Shown here piece by piece: positions 12,161 through 24,546 of a stretch of 64,000 bases of DNA. Source of the DNA: Eretmocerus hayati (taxonomy: Eukaryota; Arthropoda; Insecta; Hymenoptera; Aphelinidae). The first letter of the stretch is position 1. Each line of letters starts with the position of its first letter. The stretch covers positions 93,176,748 to 93,240,747 of the forward strand of contig CM056742.1 in assembly GCA_029851415.1 (NCBI GenBank). The letters are read 5' to 3'. Both the position numbers and the translations under genes were made by a program. Below the pieces are notes generated by a model, which saw only the letters and a program-made list of their open reading frames with translations, searched no databases and was not told where the DNA came from.

Positions 12161-12211
12161 TTTATACGACTCGACGCGGAAACTGCGTGTTTCCACGTCT
12201 CGCCGTATAAA
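12161..12211. promoter_or_regulatory. Imperfect hairpin upstream of the MADF gene
   Basis: Arms of about 24 bp (TTTATACG, GACG and GGAAAC paired with their reverse complements) surround a 3-nt loop, about 160 bp before the proposed start codon. Its position suggests a 5'-leader or promoter element, but no function is shown. Confidence 0.35.
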
Positions 12212-12373
12212 ATGGCATATGCTATTTCGTATCAGGAGATATGAGATTTAGTCCAAGATTATAAAAGAATCGATCGCCTGGGTGGAACAATCACAAGTAT
12301 TACAATCAGTGTCTCAAAAGTCTCCATTTATCATTCATTCTCACTAATACTTTTGATATGCTCTCAAGGAACC

Positions 12374-14187
12374 ATGGCTGAACCTGAAGAAACTACCGAT
12401 GAGACGGAAGGACTCATATGGACAGAAGGTCTAGTATTGAGTCTTTTGGAAAATGTCCAAAGTAGTGAAGGATTGTGGAGACTAAGACTTCCTCTGTACC
12501 ACAATAAGAATTATAAAACTGCACGTTTTAAAGCTATTGGACAAAAGTTGGGCAATATATCAGGTGAGAAACTTTGAATACTATAAGACGATTTGCCTTT
12601 TAGCCCGCCAACTTTGGATCACAATTCCTGTTTTTGCCAGATATTTTCGTTCAGAACAACGTCATTAACCATTTGTAAGATGCTCAAAAATGCCGAGATT
12701 ACAGAATTGAAAATTTTCATTTTTCCCACTAATTCCAAAAATATAGGCACATGGTGGCTTCATGCTTATAGGAATATGTTCTTGAAGTTGCGAAAAATTT
12801 TTGTGGACTTTTAAAGATTCTCATGATACATGTAACCAAACTAATTACGAATATCGGTTTTGGTCATGATGTGGCTTTACTTGGTCAACGTTCGTTCTTT
12901 CACAAGTATCAATTTCAGGCGACGATTGTGCCAAAAAGTGGAACCTGCTGAAGAAAGCTTACTGGCGAGAAGTCAGTACTCGAGCACAGGAAGCTTCATC
13001 CGGAGCAGATGGGCCCACTAAGTCGAAGAAAAAGCCAAGGGTAGGCTTTTATTACTTCAAATGGATGACATTTCTGAACAGCGCGAAGAGTCTACCATGG
13101 TGAGCACTCAGCTAATAATAGATTTGCCTAGATCGATTGGACATGAACTGTCCCTAGCCGCTTTGTGAATTCGCTTCATAAGCAATCAGACTTCTTGCAA
13201 CACTTTTCTAATAATCTGGATGTGGCAAAGCCCACATGTTCCATATATAGCCTACATCATCACGCAAATAGTATTTGAAAACCGAGTAACCATCGCTGTT
13301 CAAGATCCTGTATCTGATTCACTCGTAGTCGCCCAATTTTCACGCCTGTTATGCGTGTGACTAGATAGAGTTTAATTAAAATTAATGTAAAATGTTGAGA
13401 ATTGTACAGTTAATATTTTATTCTGTTCAGTTGTACTATTATCATTAATTTTGATTTTATTTGCAGCACTATGTCGAATTTGGATGGCCCTAAAGAGGTT
13501 GAGATCAAGAAGGGTGACGCAGCTAAATCACTCCAAAGATCAGCAGCAAACGCGCCAATTCCAGTCATCAGGCCCGTTCCAAAGATGCTGGATTTCAATG
13601 ACGTAAACACCGACCGACGTGCTACAACTGTCCAATCATCAGTCAAAATAGAGCAGGTCTCATCACCATCAGTATCAAATATTGAACCGATTGATTTGAC
13701 TTTTGAAGAGTCGTCCAATGAAGAAGCTCCACGTACTGAAGTCAGAACCGAAAACGGTCTTGTTGGCTCCTATCAAAATATTGATCGATCTACAGCAGTG
13801 AAGAAAGTCTCCCCATCTGCTGAATATAATCCGAGTGCACCCAAAATCAAAGTTGAGTCAAAATGCTTAGATCTCCCTGAACGAGAAGATTACATATCGC
13901 CATGGCTTGCCAATGCCAAGAAGCCAAGTATTACCCCACAGCCTTGCTACTCACCAGCGCAGTCCCATCGCCAGAGCAAGAAGAAAGATGCAATCGCAGA
14001 GGGTATACTAACGTTGACTCAGGTTATCTCTGAGCAAGCTTCAGCACCTCCAAGTAATCAAGGGAAAACGAACGATGCAGAAGATTCGTTTGGAAATTTT
14101 GTTGCATGCGAGCTTAGGAAAATGAAATCACCAGAAAAAAATTCGAAGAAGCAGAAGATAACTTGCGTGATTTTTGAAAAAGTTTGA
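12374..14187 (+). CDS. MADF-domain DNA-binding protein, Harbinger partner gene (3 exons)
   Basis: Three exons join in frame to give 363 residues: 12374-12563, 12919-13099 and 13467-14187, with GT-AG introns (GTGAGA, then acceptor TTTCAG; GTGAGC, then acceptor TTGCAG). The start ATG lies in ACCATGG; an upstream in-frame ATG at 12353 has a poorer context. Residues about 14-118 form a MADF (Myb/SANT-like) domain: aromatic W-T-E opening, LW near residue 36, Y-K-T-A-R-F, CAKKWNLLKKAYWRE, and the closing FYYFKWMTFL. The rest is polar, acidic and Lys-rich without a known fold, apparently disordered, ending in a basic stretch. PIF/Harbinger elements commonly encode a second SANT/MADF protein that binds DNA and helps the transposase. 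The convergent HARBI1-type gene 2.5 kb away supports that role. The reading frame is intact, unlike its partner. Confidence 0.75.
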
Positions 14188-16242
14188 TTGGTGTGTTAAT
14201 TTCTTTCAATGTCGATGATTTGCTTTCAGAATTGATTCACATCTTCTCCTAGGATCATTCCATATCGTTCCATTCTTATTCTGTTAATCTTTTCAACTTC
14301 TTTTTTAGTTCTTCTTGCTAATGCAACAACTCAATGACAAATCCTTAAGAATATGTAAAAACCTCAAATTCTGATCATCGTATACATTTTAAAGGAATAT
14401 TTCATACATGACAAGGCTGATGCTGATGATGAGATTCGAACGGGAGATATTTCTAATCCAAATAGTGAACTACCAAACTGCCAAGATAACTGCTACTCTT
14501 CCAAAACGATTACTGGTTTAAATCTCTGTAATGCAGTTTGCAGTTGTTGCATTTCTAGTCGTTTTATCTTAGAGAATTTGAGATATTGTAATGCTCTAAA
14601 CCGTTTAAAATATAGATTGACGAGAGAATGCTAGAAGAGAGGCCATTAGTTTTGAACTGATTTATATGATACGATTCAGAGTTACGACTTGTGAGACCTT
14701 CCAAAACAAAGCAAAGAAATGTTCCAGAACCATAATTCATTGGAACACTGGAACACTAGGACTCACTCCCTCGAGCCTTTTAATCTAAAGTATTAGAAGT
14801 TCAAAGAGTTGATGACACCCAAGTTCAAATTGTTTAAACTATGTTTTAATTGGGTCATGCAAACGTGACATCGTATGCAAGTCTAGTATCACATCGTAGC
14901 ACTGCAAAAACGAGTAGCGTAAGACTTTGAATGATTGAATTGATACGTATTAATTGTACGTACTATAAGCATTTGTGAGATGTACAAGAAAAAATTTTAA
15001 TTAGTTTCATTCCTAGGGAAAAGAATGTTCAGAGACGGTGATTCTGTAGTTGGTAGTATGCATATTAATTTAGAAAAGTCTATTAGAATATCTCCTCCAT
15101 TGATGATTTACGTGTATAAACTCTTCAGGCCTTGACCAAGTGGGATGCCATTTTCAAGTTAATGTCAATTTGTAATTTGGACTTATCTGTAAAGTAAATG
15201 CCCCTGTATTCCCACTAGTATCTGTATTCTTTTATGGCACGTGTGAGAATTTGGAGATGTTGTCTGTAATCCTGTACAGTAATGTAGGATTGTTCATCAA
15301 TTAAAACGTATAAATATAATCAGATTTCTGATTTTTTACTCACACTTTGTGACCTTTCGTAACATTGAGATATCCTTGGGTATTGTTTGACATGACTCGT
15401 ATATGACAAAAATCCTGTTCATTAACGTTCAGATAAGCCCCACATCTTCAGCAAACAGGCAAAAATGGTGACTCTGAGCCTGTCAACTTATTTTAGGCAC
15501 AAGGATCACTCATCCAATAGCATGTGCAGCGTGGAGGGAAATACTTGAGATTAGAAGTTATTCGATGAATGAATTGGGAATATGCCTTATTTATTGAGAA
15601 CGTCTGTCCAGTGTGAAGATAGAGCGAGTAAGGGTTTCATCTTACCATTCGATCTCAGTTTTGCTGTTGACATTTATAGCCCTCATTGACTAAGCGAGTA
15701 GCATGTTGAGTTCAATACAGTAACTTTTCAATTCCCACTCACTCGATGAACAAGCCCCAGATCAGACATTGTCTTTGAAGGATTGATGAAGGTTTTTCTT
15801 CAATATCTAATCACTGAATGAACAAATTTCAGATCCGAAGTTCCCTTTGAACTCCAGATGTAGGAAATATGGAAAGCATATCATGCCGCTGGCTTGATTG
15901 ATCAACTTTCAGTTGTAACCTTGACACTCACATCCCTCATTGAATCATCGAGTAGCTTGTTGGGTCGAATGCCATCTATTTCTATTTACTTGATGAACAT
16001 ATTGCAATGGTAAATGTTCTAGGGAGAAAATTCAAGAACCTGCACGTGCAGAAAGTATGGGAAGAAGCTCATCTTGCTAGCTGAATCAAGCAATATCCCT
16101 CACTACAGCAAAAACTCCTTTGATGAATAGCCTCTCGATGAAGGAGTTTGCATGAGACAGATATCAGGAAACTAGCTGATATTTAGCTTTCTGAACTAGA
16201 ATACCCACAATTCCACATAGGTTCATTTCATCAAAACTTGAG
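14188..16242. other. Gene-free spacer between the convergent MADF and transposase genes
   Basis: No ORF of interest. It holds a tRNA-like relic (about 14425-14495) and a diverged direct duplication of about 255 bp, visible as CCCTCATTGA-CGAGTAGC words near 15681 and 15934, each followed about 50-60 bp later by a TGATGAACA word. Presumably it contains the 3' UTRs of both genes. Confidence 0.5.
14425..14495 (-). tRNA. tRNA-like relic (Pol III A/B-box-like)
   Basis: The reverse complement reads like a decayed tRNA: TTGGCAGTTTGGTAG in the D-arm/A-box position, GGATTAGAAAT in the anticodon arm position, and CCGTTCGAATC as a good B box. Stems are poor, so it is a pseudogene or a tRNA-derived SINE head rather than a working tRNA. 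No clear SINE body is seen beside it. Confidence 0.35.
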
Positions 16243-16685
16243 TTAAAAACTAGTAATTTTAATTTTTTCAAAGACAAGTGAGTATTCAAATGGTAATATT
16301 AGAGGTAATAATAAATCCAACAAATGAAAAAGACATGAATTTATTACTTGAAGACGTAGCTCGTTCAGTATAACTATACTCTCAGTCATAAAATGATATG
16401 ATACAAAATCTTGAATATAGTTATATTTCATGAAAATAACTAAATTTATCTAAAAATTCTTGCTAAAATCAGATGCACTCGCATCTAATTTGCGAGCTTA
16501 TCGATAATCTCGGCTGGTGGATGTAGATCAACTAAAGCATGATAAAAAGTCACAGCCAGCTTAAGCAATACACTCTTTTTCTCAAGTATCAATACTATTT
16601 TTGGAATGATGGCCATGGAAAGATTGTTGATCAGTGCTCCGCCCCAGATTATCACTAGTCGCCCAGACACACGAATGACTTAGTT
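16243..16685. other. 3' flank of the transposase gene
   Basis: AT-rich sequence immediately 3' of the HARBI1-like stop codon. Short minus-strand ORFs (16243-16431, 16485-16670) match nothing known to me and are probably chance ORFs. Confidence 0.4.
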
Positions 16686-18532
16686 CTAGGAATCCATTTC
16701 ACGAGTGAATCGAACCTTGTCATACTGCCATGGCACCTCCCCAGCTGGCGTAATGAAATAGTTGCACAAGTTGTCCCTTGTATTTTGCGCTCTGGCAGTA
16801 GCATCTAGAGCATCATGAGCTGGTCTAATGGGTACAAAATGAGCTGGGTCCTGCCTCCACTCACCGATTTGCACTTGGCCATTGCCACAGTCTTCATCGA
16901 CGAAATTGGGGGGACAGTAAACTCTTTCTTCAGGTGGCAAGGGGTTCTCGTGGATTTTGAGAAAGTTATGCAGGATGACGCATGCAAGTGTGATATTATT
17001 CACTGTCTCTGGCTGAAATGGAATCTCAGTTCTGAATACTTTGAAGCGATTCGCCATGATTCCAAAAGCGCTTTCGATCACTCGTCTTGCCCTGGACAAA
17101 CGATAGTTGAAAATCCTCTGCGCCTCGGAGAGGTTGCGTCCTCCATAGGGTTTCATGACATCTTCTCTGAGAGGAAAAGCGTCGTCTGCTACAAAAAAAG
17201 CCGGGGTCCGAACATCACTTCCTGGAAGATTCGCTGTCCCTTTTGGCAAACCCAACTCTTTCCTGAAGAGCATTTGGCCGATGGGACAGTCAGAGAAAAT
17301 GCCTGCATCACCATTGCTCCCCATCTCCCCGACGTGAACACAAGTAAAAATGTGGTCGGCGTCGCATACAGCCATCAAAACTGTACTGAAGTATGCTTTG
17401 AAGTTATAATACTCAGTGCCAGAATTATCTGGACACTCTATGCATATGTGCTTGCCATCTATGGCTCCAGCACAATTGGGAATGTTCCATCGTAACAGGT
17501 AATCAGCTATGATGTACCGCCACTCTTCTTCAGTTGGTTTTCTGAGATATATGGGTTGGAGAACCTCAATAATTACTTGGCATACTTCTTTGATGACTTC
17601 GCGGGCGGTCGATTCTCCGATCCGTTCAGCCAAAGCGATCGTGGAGATATCATCAGCAATAAACAGATACCTGAGAATATAATTGCAGAATGGTGATATT
17701 CAGAAACTATATCGAATCACAGGATTTCTATGGTACAAGGACGATTTGGAATATGACTATCGGAAACTCACGGAAGTCCCTGAATTCGAGTAAACATGGT
17801 TAAGTTGTAATCAATCGCACGGTGAACTGAGAAAAAATTTGAATACCTTTGTTTCATTTTTATAGGCAAGATTTCACGAGAAACAGAATAACCATATAAT
17901 TTCATTCATGCCTCAAAGTGTAATGTGCAATATTGTGATATGAAAGCTCAGTAAATTGAGGATGGCGGAGTATACCAATGAAAGAGTCAACACAATGGAA
18001 AAAATCTTCAAGCTCATTCTGAGCACATAGGGCATTCGTCCCGGGCTTTGGATGAAATCCATGAGGATACCGAATCTTCAAAAAAGGTATCTACTCAGGA
18101 TTACTCAATAACGATCTGAGGAAATTCTCATTATTACCCGAAGGTGTACTGTGCTTTTCACACACATCAAACGATGATCAATGTATTCGAGTGTTACTGT
18201 TTAAACGACCAGTAAATAATCTACCTCAAACAGATGTTGAGTCGTAATCCAGGCGGTAGAGCGGAAGGATGATTTTTGGTCAGCCGTGCCATGAGCAATG
18301 ATAGAAGGTGGTCATAAGTTTCAACTCTCATCCTATATCGTGTGTGAAACTTGGCTGGGTCCTTTCTCATCTCCCAAAAAGTTGTGTAGTACTCTCCAAG
18401 ACGAGTTCGATTCTGATTCATCGGTCGCACGAGCCATTGTCTGGTGAGCCATCGGCCATGCTCTGTCCTATACTAAGCATACAGCAGCAACAGCAAAAGA
18501 GTGGCCACAGCAATGTGACGTCTGAATTCCAT
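16686..18532 (-). pseudogene. PIF/Harbinger transposase (HARBI1-like), two exons, early in-frame stop
   Basis: Exon 1 runs 18532-18225 and exon 2 17670-16686 on the minus strand, with a GT-AG intron (GTAGAT donor, TTCTCAG acceptor). Together they give 431 codons in one frame. The N-terminus has the family's WLVRP--LGEYYTT pattern and the helical region leading to AERIGEST. Exon 2 carries the DDE nuclease with all acidic residues: GAIDGKH (D), VADDAFPL (D) and VIESAFG (E), and the C-terminal CVILHNFL motif. This enzyme class cuts and pastes Harbinger elements, usually with TWA target duplications. Codon 20 (18475-18473) is TAG, so full translation is blocked; the next in-frame ATG (18421) would remove only the first 37 residues. 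It could therefore be a recent pseudogene, or use the internal start or an alternative first exon. Confidence 0.85.
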
Positions 18533-20719
18533 GTCCTGTAAGGATTTCATTGATGAATGGACAGGTAAATTGAAATTTTGAAGAAAAGCAGTGTATTATT
18601 CAACTGGTACTCGGTGCTACTCATTTTCACTCGTAGCAATCAGCTCGGTAAGTAACTGTGGAAAAGCTGATGTAATATCTGAATCAGTAGTCAGAGAAAA
18701 CTTTGCTTTGATGTAATACCACATCAGAGCAACTGAAAATATTAGTACTCTGAGGTAATAAACTCGTATCAGCCCTCACCCTGGAAATATGTAACCAGCT
18801 GCTAGCGAAGAAATCTATAGATACGAGTCGTAAAATTTTCCTGCAAAGGAAAACTATTTATTGAAATCAAATGAGAGCTTGAAACATTCAAGTAATTTTA
18901 TGATTATAGTGAGGGCATTAATGAATTCCAGTATCATGAAAAATGTGGTTATCATAATTGATTTGAATTTTATGGATCATTATTGGCAAAGAATAATTCA
19001 ATTTTCCTTTGCGTGAGAAAAAGTAGAGACCCTATGCAGATCAAGACTCACTGATTGAAAAACTCGACATCTTGGATAGTGTCTCATTATCTGGCTAATA
19101 ATTTTTTCGAATAGATAATGACCTGAGTCTTTGACTCGCAAGAATAAATGATCGTAAATACTGTATGGACTCTCATCTATTGAAGTATATGAATAGTTTC
19201 GTTGAAAATTTGATATTCAGAGGTCGAAAATTTGGCAACCCCAAATCTCACTTTGGAAGGTTAGAAGATTTATCTTTCGATTGGTTCAAACTTATGAAAT
19301 ATCATCTAACTCGCGCACCAACATAAAAACTGCCACTCATAGCGGTATGATGAGAAAAACACGGCCAATGCAGTAGTATGACACGGAACCTGACATTTGC
19401 CGCTAAAATTGATCGCACGCCGGAAGCATTCAAGCTACAGTCTTGAGATTTTGGGATTCTGACTTGGCCACCAGGAACCTTGAAAATGCTGAACAAAACC
19501 TCTGTAGCCTCTCGTCGATAGGACACATTAGTACGACACCGAACTGACCAAAAAATTTTGCAAAGGTCGATTCCCGCGAAAAAGTACTCCGCGAAATGTA
19601 AAAAACCATTTTTTTGACACTTGCGGACATGGAAAAGTTGCGCCTGACGATGGACTTGGAAAAAATGGACCCAGAAACTCCTGGAATGAGGCAAATCCAC
19701 TATCATCGAGGAAACCTTGGTGGGTAAAATTATAGTCAAATTGGCACGTAAAAATTGGCGTGCTCATAGAAAACGAGCTTTTGGCTATTACAATGCCATT
19801 ATATATTTTGTATTCGCCTGCCCGAATCCTAAAAGAGTCCTACCATGGCGCGTTTTTTACTCGTCGAAACCGGAAAAAATATACAGGAGCGACGTGACAA
19901 GCAACAAACTATAAAGACCATTTTTCGATGATAATTTTTTCGGGTGACCCTGGGTCGATAACCTAACGATCGCGCCAAAAAAACACCAGAAAGTACGTTG
20001 GGAATAACTTGTACGATTTTTTTCCGAGCATTGGAAGGGTTCGAACAAGCGGGAACACATTCTCTCAAAGTTTCCGCGGGAATAGTCATGTATAAAAGTA
20101 TATCTCGAATTTTCAATGTGTGTGACAATCAATAAGACCTTATCGACTCTCCTTCTCGTAAATGCAATCAACTGCTTCGTTGAGAACTACAGTTTTATGA
20201 ATGGGCATCTTTATAAAATAATGTTGTGTTGAGGTATATCACTCGTGATGGAAAACGATGATATAAATTCAGAAGGACAGCAGGTCATGGTTATCACATT
20301 CAGTACCAGAAAAAATTGGTGCCTGAATCAGTCGAGTAGAGTATGAGCTCCTCGAATCTTGAATATTTCATCAACTATTTCTAAGAACATGTTTTGTAAT
20401 GTTGTAATAGAATAAGATACTAAAAATCAAAGTTCTATTTGCTAAACAAATCAACAGTGGAAACAGTTAGCAAACGTCTCATCTGCTGGGAATAATCATA
20501 AAATATTTCTAGGAAAGTTTGAAGAAAGTATTCCATTATCCTTGAAAGTCAACGTTTCAGTCTACAAAAATTTTATACTCTATCATCTCTCATAAACAAA
20601 ATCCAGGCTGAAAATTATCATTTTCATTAAGAAAACCCTAGTGGCCTAATACTTATAGAGAGAAAAATTGTAGTTGAACTAAAGAAAATTTGTAGATTTG
20701 GATTTGTAATCATGTATAA
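18533..20719. other. Gene-free spacer between transposase gene and right arm
   Basis: About 2.2 kb, AT-rich. It would contain the transposase promoter and 5' leader (18533-18700). ORFs at 19302-20171 are short, mutually overlapping on the minus strand, and lack recognisable motifs. No inverted or tandem structure was found by eye. Confidence 0.45.
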
Positions 20720-22284
20720 ACGTGTTGAAGAAAAGCATTATAGGTTTAACAGACAAGTTCTGTCGAGTAGCTTCAACAGGGAGTTGAGATCATTCCTTTG
20801 TGATTCTAAGTAATATAGGATAGTCCTGGAAGGAGTAGTGGATAGTTCCTCAACAGTTGTACTGCGATTCATTAGGAATACCTGTGGCTAGACCTTTGAA
20901 TCAGTGTAAAAACACTCACAACAAAGAGTAGTTCATCCTTTTGAGTCCTGGAAAGTCAAACTTGAAAAATCATGACAACATTTTATGCGAGTAGATTTTG
21001 TGTATAATAAGTAGTAAAATATAGTTAGAGTGATATTATTATACTGAGTGCTCTGGTGAAACAACTCATCAGATTATCAGTCACATATCAGTGAACTACT
21101 AGGTGTATCAGTTGTGATTGTTCCACCCGGTTGATGGATTTTTCTATAACCTTGGACTGAATGTCATATATCCTGGAACCAAAAATATTTGACAATGATC
21201 ATTCTTGTTACTTTGAAAAGCTGTAAATTGAGCAAATCATGTATAATCTATAGGTTCTTGAGAGATTTTGATGCAACTAAGCTTTGCGTGCAATAAATTC
21301 CAAAGGAAATTTGGAATGGAAACATGAGATTCAGTATTTTTGGAATGACCCATCAACCAGGTGGAACAATCACAAGTATCACACCTAAAATTTCACTGAT
21401 ATGTTAATAATGATCAAAACAATTATTGGTCTGGATTGCACAGTATAATAGTGACCCTTCAACTGTATCACTTCATATTATACACAAAATCTTCTCGCAT
21501 AGAATCCTCTCATGATTTACCAATTTTGAAATCTCAGAGCTCACAAAGATGAATTACTTTTTGTGCTAAGAGTCTCAATACTATCATGGAGGATCAGCCA
21601 AAAATATTTCTCATGAATTGCAGTTCATACAGTGTGAAAGACTATACATTACTTTCTTTCAGGACTATCACATATCATAATCGATAAGAAAGAATGGAAG
21701 AATGGTCAAAACTCACTGTCGAGAATGTACAGTCAATGACTACTCAATGTTCGTTGTAACAAAGGAGTGTGGTCTGACCTATATAAAACTTTACGCTACA
21801 AGTTATTTCAATATTTGCCATTAAGTTGCTTGTCTGTCAAGATCTTCAATGCAAGAAAATTTTTTTAACTGGATCAAGTAAATGAGCATTACTCGTGTAA
21901 TGACTGATGATTCTTTGAGCAAATTAGCCTTCAAGACAGTTGTATTCTATTAAATCTGGTTACATGTACCACGCGTAATAATCACACGCATATGCAGTTG
22001 CATGGTCAATATGCACTGGAGAATGCACTGTGAAAACACCGCTAGCGCATTACCAATGAATTAGAGGTTAGGATGACGCGATGAAATATATCCGCGATTT
22101 CGGAAATTCGACTTCATGGTAGGCAAACCATCAGATGAACTTTTTTAAACAAATTGATCAAAGTCTGTGAACTAAATGAATGATAAAACTTACTGCAACT
22201 CAGTCACTGACGGCTAGCTGAGTCTTGCCGCCCTGGAGCGAAGTGTAGCGGTGAAACTGATCCTGGCTGCTCTCCAGGTGCTAC
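20720..22284. repeat. Inner inverted arm, right copy
   Basis: This is the reverse-complement partner of 9791-11690, ending CTCCAGGTGCTAC at about 22284. Like the left arm it contains an internal palindrome (about 20760-21780, centre near 21265): GATTGTTCCACCCGG at about 21117 pairs with the CCAGGTGGAACAATC word at about 21357. The join to the outer arm is uninterrupted here (AT at 22285-22286), which is the empty-site version of the 7-kb insertion in the left arm. Confidence 0.75.
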
Positions 22285-22286
22285 AT

Positions 22287-22620
22287 GCGCTTGATGTCAA
22301 ACGCTACTATAGGCCGCTGTAAAAAGAGGCCTGGACGGGCACCTTTCGAGCCGCAAGGATGATGATCGCTCCGGCTACCCGGCTACCATTTGCGAGAGAA
22401 ACACTGACAAACACAAAACCGAACGCGGCCCGCGCGCATGTGCGCCATCCGTCATGCCGCGTGAAGGCAACCGCGGATCCCCTGTTCTTGCGGCCTGCGG
22501 ACAGGCGCGGACAGGTGCGGAAACTTCTTGTCGAGGCCCTTAGACTCCGTTTTGCGTTCAAAACACTAACCATCCCTCGTGGGAGATAACCGCCGAGGAG
22601 ATGACAGAATTTTGCTTAGA
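22287..22620. repeat. Outer inverted arm, right copy (A')
   Basis: From 22305 to about 22541 this is the reverse complement of 2484-2738 with few mismatches. The block 22541-22615 (TTTGCGTTCAAAAC, then CCATCCCTCGTGGGAG) lies in the same plus-strand orientation as its counterpart at 2411-2480, so a small internal segment has been inverted or palindromised relative to the arm. Confidence 0.8.
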
Positions 22621-22649
22621 AAGTGATTCTTTCAAAATATCACGAAATT

Positions 22650-22805
22650 TTCACGCGTCCCAGAAAATGGCAAAATATATTATTCGCCGCGTCCCAGAAT
22701 TTATGAATCTAGAAGGACGCCTTCTGGGGCGTCCCAGAATTTAGAACGCGTCCCAGAATTTGACAAAATATCGCTGAAATGACGTCATCGCGTCCCAGAA
22801 TCTGC
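22650..22805. repeat. Right-end cluster of GCGTCCCAGAA words
   Basis: Five copies of CGCGTCCCAGAA (near 22656, 22689, 22729, 22748, 22789), the reverse complement of the left-end CTGGGACGC word, spaced 20-40 bp apart. With the left cluster they bracket the proposed giant element. Confidence 0.7.
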
Positions 22806-24043
22806 AGTTAAAGAAATATATCCATGTATATATATATGGGTCATTCTGGACCAAGGTGAACATTTTGAAAATCGACGGAATTTAAAAATGCCCCAAACAT
22901 TTTTTTTCCGTTAGAACTACTAGAATATAATTGAAAAAAATTTTTTTCAGATTTTTTTGGGACCCATGGCGGGCCCTACGAATTTTCCAAGTCCCATTTT
23001 TGAGCAGTTTTTCGCCTATTTTTCGCTATCTTGGAAAATTCGTAGCTCGGACCCAAATGCATCTTTTTCATCCTAGCTGGGCGCATTTTTTTCAGTATGA
23101 TGTACACTTCCAAGAAAAAAATTGACCGGTCCAAAAAATTGATATCTGGTAGATCCCACGGTTGCATCAAAAAAGGCCCAAAAATACGACTTTGCACCAC
23201 CTTTGGAGGCGTATAGGTCAAAATGGAAGCCTCGTAGCAAAATTTTGCAGGAAAAAAAACTTGTAGGCCTTAAAAAAACCTTCAATTTCCTTTTTAGAAC
23301 GTGTCATTATCTTATCTCACGTACGATCTACAGCCGATTTAAGTTGGGCATTTTTGTAAAAACGTGAAACTTCAAGGCCAATTTAAAAAAATCGTTTATT
23401 TTTATCGACCCCAAACCTATGAGAAAATGTTCTTTCAGGTGTCTATTTGAAGCCCCAACAATAATTTGGTTGTTCCTTTCAAATCCCGATTTTATACGAG
23501 CTGTTAAAAACAGTCGAAAATACCGAAAATCGTGTCGAATTCGGGCCTTATCATGAAGCTTCGTGGACTGGGTCTTCCCTTGCTCTCGATTCGTGGACTC
23601 TAATTATACAGCACTCGGCATAAAATATTGTGGAAGATGGGACCTAGAGCTGAAAAATGGCCTCTCGTGCGATGCTTTACGATGGAACCGTCCAAAACTA
23701 GAGTAAATTGAGTAAATACAAGATAAATCGAGGAAATCGATTGTGATGCATCTCTCACTTAACTAGCCCGCGCTCACTAGCCCAACCGGCCGCTTTGGCA
23801 CTCCACGTATGCTCCGCACTGCATGCCATCCTCCGTTTATGCGGAAGTGATAAGTGATATTAACAGCTGATGCAGTATTGTCAGGTATTATCCAGTATAG
23901 ACAGAGATAAGAAGGTTCTCTAATCTCCGTTACAGACTGTAGGCTGTACGAGGTTTCGGTTGTTAGTGACCACCACGTAAAAATTGTATGTGTCAGTCAG
24001 CGTCTCGATCAGAAATTTTGGTACACTCGAGAACAAGGTGAAC

Positions 24044-24081
24044 CATGGCGTGAAGATAACTTTTGTTATCTTCACGCCATG
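24044..24081. repeat. Perfect 17-bp hairpin in the left foldback arm
   Basis: CATGGCGTGAAGATAAC, four T residues, then its exact reverse complement. It is not present at the corresponding place in the right arm (about 24870), so it arose or was lost in one arm only. Confidence 0.85.
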
Positions 24082-24546
24082 AGGTGAACTGCAATGGGAT
24101 GACGGTCAGTGACCGTTCGAGATCTGTCGTCTCCCTCGTACTCATGGGATAACCTATTAGGTGCGAGTGAGATGGGAGATCTCGAATGGCCGCTGACCGT
24201 CATTACCTTCCCCTCGGGGTTGCCCCAAACCATGGCGGAATTGCCCCGAGCATTTTTACGCCATGCCTCGAACATCGCGGGTATTAGGGCAAATGTATTG
24301 TGAAGCATATGAAGTGTAACGCCTTCCCCGCAGGGCCCCCGCAAAGTATCTGATCACTTTCACAACATTCCTGCATAGTGTCTCAGAGTTAACCTCACTT
24401 CTGTCGGTGTATGATGGAAATTTCAACAGAGGTATTTAACGTGAACATACTGTATTTTAATATCATTGATCAGCACCACTCACTTTTCACACAAATCTCA
24501 GTCCAGCAAGATTAATTTCTTCGTCACACGCTGCAAAGTCAAGTGA

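Noticed and set aside
13039..13041. Alternative MADF exon 2 donor at AAGG|GTAGGC
   Set aside because: It would join exon 3 in a frame that stops after eight codons and would remove the conserved C-terminal end of the MADF domain.
16815..17495. 226-codon plus-strand ORF
   Set aside because: It is antisense to the conserved DDE exon of the HARBI1-like transposase.
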